The position numbers were made by a program, and so were the translations under genes. The notes below the pieces were generated by a model that was given only the letters and a program-made list of their open reading frames with translations, had not been told where the DNA came from and did no database searches. 64,000 nucleotides of DNA from Flagellimonas_A sp039592695. Its GTDB lineage: Bacteria; Bacteroidota; Bacteroidia; Flavobacteriales; Flavobacteriaceae. The stretch is taken from positions 62,001 to 126,000 of the forward strand of contig NZ_JBBUTK010000002.1 of assembly GCF_039592695.1 (NCBI RefSeq), in the 5' to 3' direction. Positions 59,708 through 64,000 of the stretch are shown here, piece by piece. Position 1 is the stretch's first letter; every line of letters starts with the position of its first letter.

Positions 59708-61246
59708 TCAAAACTTAAAGCTGACACCGCTATACACTCCCACCGAAAAAGGCCTGAAATCACCGGCAGTATCTGAAAACGTGTTTAGCTGGTACTTAAA
59801 TACGGGTTCAAGGTTTACTTGTATCTTGGGTGAAAACTCGTAATTGAAACCGACACCGACGTTGGTACTGAAATTAACATCATTTACGTTGTTGGCTTCG
59901 CCCATTTCGGTGACCAAGCCATCAGACTCAAGGGAAACCGAATTGTCAATCAAAAACAAAGAGCTGACACCGCCAATCAGGTTGACGCCAAACTTTTTGT
60001 CAACCAAGGCATAATTGAGCTCAACGGGTACTTCTAAATACCCCATTTGCTGTACCATTCTGCCCTCAAACTCAGGCGTACGTGCAATCAGGTCCACAGC
60101 TTCTTCATTAGGTGCAAACGCAGCGCTTTGTGTCTTACTCTGTACCACAAGGTTGCGTGAGGCCTGGTTGTAATCAATGTTGTCAATTTCGCCATTGGTC
60201 GATGTGGCCAAAGAAGAGGAAAAAATGATATCATCAGTATCGTATCCAAAGTCAACCCTGTGAATACCTGAACGAACGGTCAACCGCTTGCCCAAGTCGT
60301 AGGCGACGGTAAGCCCATAGCTCAAATTGACGTTGCCAGATTTTGAGTTGGCCGCAAAATTGGAGTGAATGGGCGACCCTTCGCCCAGACTGCTGAAATA
60401 GACAGGGGCAACCGATGGCCCAACGGACCACTTGTTCGCCTTGCTTTCTGCCAAAGCATTCTCTTCGTTGTCTTGTTGCTCTTCAATGGCATCGTAAATG
60501 GATTTTTTGTTGCTTTCCACTTCTGTACTATCAGCGGTGGCAACGGCGACTTCATCAACTGAAATGGACTTCTCAAGAAGGTTTTTGTCTTTTTGATCGT
60601 TGTTGTTGTCTGCTACGGCCTTTTCCTTATCAGAAATTGTATGTTCTGGTTGGGGAGTTTGATTTTCGGCAGCATTTTCAACATCTGGGCGATCCTGTTT
60701 TTCTGCGGAAGCCACAACCTCTCTTTCATTATCCCGAAGATTGAAAGGGCTGTTCGTTGCCTTATCGGATTGTGTTTCCTTATTATTGGAAGCCGCTTTT
60801 TCTGATGGGGTGCGTTTATTGACAACAGCAATTTCAGTTTCCTGCTGTGATGGTGTTTTTAACCTGCTTTGGTTTCGGTCTTTTTCCACAATTTCGGAAG
60901 CATCATGCCCATCTTTTCGAGCCTTGTCATTGGAATCGGCCACTTGGGTTTGCTCGCTTGTCTTCGGGTTCTGGTCAAGGTCTTTAGCCTCTTCGCTGTT
61001 TTGTTCGACGGTAGTGGTAGCTGCATCTTCTTGCGCCGAGGGGGTATCAAACGGATTCACAACATATAACAAAACTGCCAACAAAGCGGCCACACCGCCC
61101 AACTGCCACCAGATGGGAGCAATCCTTTTTTTCTGTTTCTTCTTGTCAAGCGAGGCCTCAATGGATTGCCAGACCCCATCATCAGGTTGTTGCTGAAAAT
61201 CTTTGAATCGCTCTTTAAAAAGTTCTTCTATGTCTTTTTTTCCCAT
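59708..61246 (-). CDS. Dual-membrane-spanning anti-sigma-like protein with outer-membrane barrel
   Basis: The 512-residue protein has a short cytoplasmic N-terminal domain (MGKKDIEELFKERFKDFQQQ, then DDGVWQSIEASLDKKKQKKR), one membrane helix (WWQLGGVAALLAVLLYVV, about 46-63), a long charged, disordered linker rich in Asn, Gln, Glu, Lys and Thr (about 70-265), and a C-terminal beta-barrel domain (about 270-512) that ends in SFKF, the outer-membrane C-terminal signature. It lies 11 bp after an ECF sigma gene. This matches the dual membrane-spanning anti-sigma proteins reported in Bacteroides thetaiotaomicron (Dma). I infer that it senses outer-membrane state and holds or releases the sigma factor. 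Confidence 0.75.
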   Translation of the reverse strand: MGKKDIEELFKERFKDFQQQPDDGVWQSIEASLDKKKQKKRIAPIWWQLGGVAALLAVLLYVVNPFDTPSAQEDAATTTVEQNSEEAKDLDQNPKTSEQTQVADSNDKARKDGHDASEIVEKDRNQSRLKTPSQQETEIAVVNKRTPSEKAASNNKETQSDKATNSPFNLRDNEREVVASAEKQDRPDVENAAENQTPQPEHTISDKEKAVADNNNDQKDKNLLEKSISVDEVAVATADSTEVESNKKSIYDAIEEQQDNEENALAESKANKWSVGPSVAPVYFSSLGEGSPIHSNFAANSKSGNVNLSYGLTVAYDLGKRLTVRSGIHRVDFGYDTDDIIFSSSLATSTNGEIDNIDYNQASRNLVVQSKTQSAAFAPNEEAVDLIARTPEFEGRMVQQMGYLEVPVELNYALVDKKFGVNLIGGVSSLFLIDNSVSLESDGLVTEMGEANNVNDVNFSTNVGVGFNYEFSPKIQVNLEPVFKYQLNTFSDTAGDFRPFSVGVYSGVSFKF

Positions 61247-61257
61247 TGCTAAAGGGT

Positions 61258-61788
61258 TTAGGCTATATTGATATTTTCTTTTTCGATTTTTTCCCTTAAA
61301 ATCATTTTGGCACGCGCCAAGTTCGATTTTGATGTTCCCGTCGAGGTGCCCAACATCTCGCTGATCTCACGATGGGAATATCCATCCAAAACATAGAGAT
61401 TAAAGGTCAGACGGTACTTATTGGGCAAGTCTTGAATGTACTGCAACAACGTTGACAGGCTCAGGTCGTTCCGTTCTTCCTCAACCTCGATTTTATCACC
61501 AAAATTCTCTGAAACCACGTTCAGATATTGTTCTTTTCTATATTTCTGCATTACTGTGTTCACCGTAATGCGTTTCATCCATCCTTCAAAAGACCCTTTG
61601 AAATTGTACTGCCCTATTTTGTCAAAAATGGTCATGAAACTGTCATGCAGGTTATCTTCTGCCTCAGTTTTGTTGCGAGAGTATTTGAGGCACATTCCGA
61701 AGAGTATACCTGAATATCTTTGGTATAATTCTTCTTGCGCCGCTCTTTTTCCCTTTTTACAGTTAACTATGAGTTCTTCAAGACTCAA
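61258..61788 (-). CDS. ECF-type RNA polymerase sigma factor
   Basis: The 176-residue sigma-70 family protein has region 2 (YQRYSGILFGMCLKYSRNKTEAEDNLHDSFMTIFDKI, about 22-58, with the conserved D-S-F) and region 4 (LPNKYRLTFNLYVLDGYSHREISEMLGTSTGTSKSNLARAK, about 117-157). No C-terminal extension. It is encoded directly upstream of the barrel-bearing anti-sigma-like protein, so the pair should form one regulatory unit. Confidence 0.93.
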   Translation of the reverse strand: MSLEELIVNCKKGKRAAQEELYQRYSGILFGMCLKYSRNKTEAEDNLHDSFMTIFDKIGQYNFKGSFEGWMKRITVNTVMQKYRKEQYLNVVSENFGDKIEVEEERNDLSLSTLLQYIQDLPNKYRLTFNLYVLDGYSHREISEMLGTSTGTSKSNLARAKMILREKIEKENINIA

Positions 61789-61916
61789 AATCGTTGGCTA
61801 AGTATCGTTAATCTGTTTATTGGCACCGCCCAAAGGGTTTAATACCCTGAGGCTTGCCTCGAAATTAAAATTCAGTTTCGTTTGAATATCTCATGGGCTT
61901 GCCCTGAGGTAGTTTA

Positions 61917-62354
61917 CTATTGGCCGGAAGGCGCATCACTCACCTCAACGGTATATTCTAAATATGTGGCATTACCGTCTTCATCTTCACCAGCGTAAAA
62001 CCGGAACAAATAGGGTTCTGAATAAAGTACCTGAAATCTAAATTGTGCCTCTACCTCTTCCACCGCCTGCGTACAGGCTGTGTCGGTATCAACCAGTTCC
62101 GATCCTATGGCGACAATGTTTCTTGTTGTCAAATCGACATCTTGCACATCAAATCCCTGAAAAAACACACAACCATTGTGTCTTTGGTACGTGACCGTTA
62201 TATCATAGACTTGGTTTAGTTCAAAGGACTCTGGCACTTCGGCATCCAAAATCCGTAATGCCACAAAATGAAAATTTTGATCATCGTCAAGGTCGCATCC
62301 CCCCATAAATAGCATCAAAACGCTAAAAAGCGCCACTGCGAATACCCTTTTCAT
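61917..62354 (-). CDS. Lipoprotein, unknown function
   Basis: The 145-residue protein has a clear lipoprotein signal (RVFAVALFSVLMLFMGGC, Cys 20) followed by acidic DLDDDQN, which in Bacteroidota often marks surface exposure. The mature part is beta-rich with two further cysteines (NGCVFFQG and DTACTQAVEE). Not recognised. It is 128 bp upstream of the sigma gene on the same strand, so it may be part of, or target of, that system; that is inference. Confidence 0.65.
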   Translation of the reverse strand: MKRVFAVALFSVLMLFMGGCDLDDDQNFHFVALRILDAEVPESFELNQVYDITVTYQRHNGCVFFQGFDVQDVDLTTRNIVAIGSELVDTDTACTQAVEEVEAQFRFQVLYSEPYLFRFYAGEDEDGNATYLEYTVEVSDAPSGQ

Positions 62355-62499
62355 CTGTTTAAAATTTTACAATTAACTGATAAACAAGTGATTGCGAAAT
62401 TTGTAATCAGATGCAACCACTTCATTTTCTTTTTCTTTAGATGAAGGGATGAAACAAGGGTTGCGTAGCAAAAAGCACTGTTGGACGAAAGTTTGTGAC

Positions 62500-63510
62500 T
62501 TACGAGGCTTCTAAAGCTGAGAGTGCTTCTTTGATTTTGCCCTCCAGTTCTTCCATCAATTCAGGATTATCCTGTAAAAGTGACTTGACCGCATCTCGGC
62601 CCTGCCCCAATTTGGTGTCACCGTAGCTGAACCATGATCCGCTTTTTTTGACGATTTCATAGGCCACCCCCAAATCGAGTATTTCACCTACTTTTGAAAT
62701 ACCCTCACCGTACATGATGTCAAATTCTGCCGTTTTGAAAGGCGGGGCCACTTTGTTCTTGACGACCTTGACCCGGGTCTTGTTTCCCTGAACATTTCCG
62801 TCAGTGTCCTTTATCTGTGTAGAGCGGCGGATATCCAATCGAACCGAAGCATAAAACTTTAGGGCATTGCCCCCTGTAGTGGTTTCAGGATTACCGAACA
62901 TCACCCCAATTTTTTCTCGAAGCTGGTTGATGAAAACGACGGTACAATTGGTTTTGCTTATGGTGGAGGTCAACTTTCGCAACGCTTGCGACATCAAACG
63001 GGCATGAAGCCCCATTTTTGAGTCGCCCATCTCACCTTCAATCTCACTTTTTGGGGTCAAAGCCGCTACCGAGTCAACGATTACAATATCTATGGCTCCC
63101 GAGCGGATGAGGTTTTCGGTAATTTCAAGGGCCTGTTCCCCATGGTCGGGCTGCGAAATGATAAGGTTGTCAATATCGACACCCAGTTTTCGGGCATAAA
63201 AACGATCAAAAGCGTGCTCTGCATCGATAAACGCTGCAATACCGCCCGCTTTTTGAGCTTCTGCAATCGCATGTAGGGTCAACGTTGTCTTACCGGAAGA
63301 TTCAGGCCCATAAATTTCAATGACACGCCCCCGAGGATAACCCCCAACGCCCAAAGCAATATCAAGACCCAATGACCCAGACGGAATCACCTCGACATCT
63401 TGCACCACAGCATCACCCATTTTCATTACGGCACCCTTGCCGTAGGTTTTGTCTAATTTGTCAAGGGTAAGTTTTAGCGCCTTTAATTTTGCTTCTTTTT
63501 CGCTGCTCAT
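62500..63510 (-). CDS. recA: Recombinase RecA
   Basis: The 336-residue protein has the Walker A GPESSGKTT, ALKFYASVRLDIRR, and the full RecA core (AEHAFDRFYARKLGVD, DSVAALTPKSEIEGEMGD, TGGNALKFYAS). ATG 63510 (MSSEKEAKLKALKL) is the standard flavobacterial start; the upstream ATG 63561 adds 17 unusual residues. It binds single-stranded DNA with ATP in repair and transformation, and so works with DprA encoded nearby. Confidence 0.98.
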   Translation of the reverse strand: MSSEKEAKLKALKLTLDKLDKTYGKGAVMKMGDAVVQDVEVIPSGSLGLDIALGVGGYPRGRVIEIYGPESSGKTTLTLHAIAEAQKAGGIAAFIDAEHAFDRFYARKLGVDIDNLIISQPDHGEQALEITENLIRSGAIDIVIVDSVAALTPKSEIEGEMGDSKMGLHARLMSQALRKLTSTISKTNCTVVFINQLREKIGVMFGNPETTTGGNALKFYASVRLDIRRSTQIKDTDGNVQGNKTRVKVVKNKVAPPFKTAEFDIMYGEGISKVGEILDLGVAYEIVKKSGSWFSYGDTKLGQGRDAVKSLLQDNPELMEELEGKIKEALSALEAS

Positions 63511-63800
63511 GTTACGTATATTGCTTGTATTTTCCTGAGAGTATGGTTCCGATGCCACCAAATTGGATATAATCGAAAGCTATGCCCAAGAAAGGTTTAT
63601 TAATTATTAGTTATTACCAACCTTCAGGGATGATCAATATTCTATTATCAACCCAAGGTAATCCAAAATTTTTAGGGCTTGCTAAAATAATGTTCTTTTG
63701 GCAGATTACCAGTCTAGCTGAGTATTTTATGTAAAGGAAAAACAGACAAGGCATGCTAGGTTCACCCCATTAACTTAATAGCAAATAACGGTTAACTTTT
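63511..63800. other. 290-bp gap upstream of recA
   Basis: I see no gene in this AT-rich stretch. It must contain the recA promoter on the - strand, but I could not find a clean TTG-N19-TAnnTTTG pair, and I saw no palindrome that would serve as an obvious LexA-type box. It leads into the hairpin series on the + strand. Confidence 0.45.
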
Positions 63801-63802
63801 AA

Positions 63803-63955
63803 AGACGCGCAACCTTTTTGAAAGGTATGCGTCTATAGGGTGACTAATTCAAAATCTGTATAGATTTCGAGACCACTTGGGTGAAAACATTCACGCTACT
63901 GAAAAAGAAAATATGTGGTCTGAACGGGCGGCTTTTATGGCCGCCCGTTTGTTTT
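63803..63955 (+). ncRNA. Candidate structured RNA with intrinsic terminator
   Basis: Four helices follow each other: AGACGC/GCGTCT plus ACCTTT/AAAGGT with a TTG loop (63803-63834); AAATCT/AGATTT with a GTAT loop (63852-63867); AGACCAC/GTGGTCT (63870-63876 with 63915-63921), which encloses GTGAA/TTCAC with an AACA loop (63881-63894); and finally a terminator. A TAACTTTT box (63793-63800) might be its -7 element. I could not match it to tmRNA, SRP RNA, RNase P or 6S. It could also be a leader for a gene starting at about 63988. Confidence 0.4.
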
Positions 63956-63957
63956 CA
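63923..63957 (+). terminator. Strong rho-independent terminator
   Basis: AACGGGCGGC (63923-63932) pairs perfectly with GCCGCCCGTT (63940-63949) around a 7-nt loop, followed by TGTTTTC. It is the strongest GC stem in the right part of the window and, as no gene precedes it on the + strand, it must end a non-coding transcript. Confidence 0.85.
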
Positions 63958-63966
63958 GGTATTTTA

Positions 63967-63974
63967 TATTTTTG
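63967..63974 (+). promoter_or_regulatory. -7 element TATTTTTG at right edge
   Basis: TATTTTTG fits TAnnTTTG. An ATG at 63988 follows after 13 bp and its frame is open to the window end (4 codons), so a gene probably starts here and continues beyond the window. Confidence 0.45.
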
Positions 63975-64000
63975 CAGCACTTTTAAAATGATTCTTTCAA

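Noticed and set aside
63803..63955. tmRNA, SRP RNA, RNase P RNA or tRNA at the right edge
   Set aside because: None of their conserved sequences are visible, and there is no CCA-type acceptor stem or GAAGCAGC-like loop.

Overview
The window comes from a marine-type member of the Flavobacteriaceae (Bacteroidota), close in style to Muricauda/Allomuricauda or Zobellia. Several things point there: promoter-like TTG...TAnnTTTG elements instead of sigma-70 boxes, A-rich leaders without Shine-Dalgarno sequences, a SprE/PorW-type gliding/type 9 secretion lipoprotein, an atp operon lacking the beta and epsilon genes, the purD-DUF6341-DUF6427-DUF4254-GT9 block, an arsenosugar cluster and typical flavobacterial intergenic hairpin repeats. 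I see no tRNA, rRNA, insertion sequence, prophage or CRISPR array.

Region 1 (1-18.2 kb) is a surface polysaccharide locus on the + strand. It holds a phosphorylase-like protein cut by the window edge, a Wzz-type chain-length protein, rmlC and a short rmlD, a Wzx flippase, a pyruvyl transferase, three separate O-antigen polymerase/ligase-type membrane proteins, a membrane-anchored SGNH hydrolase, GT4 and WecG-type glycosyltransferases, a fused dehydrogenase/Gfo-Idh-MocA enzyme with an unrecognised toroid-like partner, the initiating polyprenyl-phosphate sugar transferase and a UDP-glucuronate decarboxylase. Parts of it are visibly AT-rich.

Region 2 (18.2-26 kb) has purD, small flavobacterial membrane genes, a GT9 transferase, a TetR regulator, and a little-known group made of a lipoprotein, a FAD-linked oxidase and two tiny proteins. 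Region 3 (26-29.4 kb, - strand) is an arsenosugar cluster: arsM, the radical SAM gene arsS, a peroxidase-like protein and a DUF2064 glycosyltransferase. Palindromic operator-like sites lie in it and beside it. Region 4 (29.7-37.5 kb) is a mixture: patatin lipase, ferredoxin-type reductase, DUF5687 ABC exporter, small stress/housekeeping proteins and a GlxA-type regulator.

Region 5 (37.6-47.5 kb) runs from the SprE/PorW-like lipoprotein and a bactofilin into atpZ/I, atpB, atpE, atpF, atpH, atpA and atpG. A four-helix-bundle ORF bounded by inverted repeats is inserted between atpA and atpG. Region 6 (47.6-59.6 kb) is envelope and core metabolism: a flippase, dut, a sugar nucleotidyltransferase, TPR protein, DUF4292 lipoprotein, EnvC-like activator, aldo/keto reductase, thioesterase, HU-SPOR protein, dprA, trpS and an acyltransferase. 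Region 7 (59.7-64 kb) has an ECF sigma factor followed by a protein whose layout spans both membranes (cytoplasmic domain, one membrane helix, long disordered linker, outer-membrane barrel), then a lipoprotein, recA, and at the right edge an unassigned string of hairpins ending in a strong terminator, which looks like a small structured RNA.

The most notable items are the sigma/dual-membrane anti-sigma pair, the candidate RNA beside recA, the repeat-bounded cassette inside the atp operon, the arsenosugar cluster with its operator-like palindromes, and a dispersed family of hairpins whose two arms change together.
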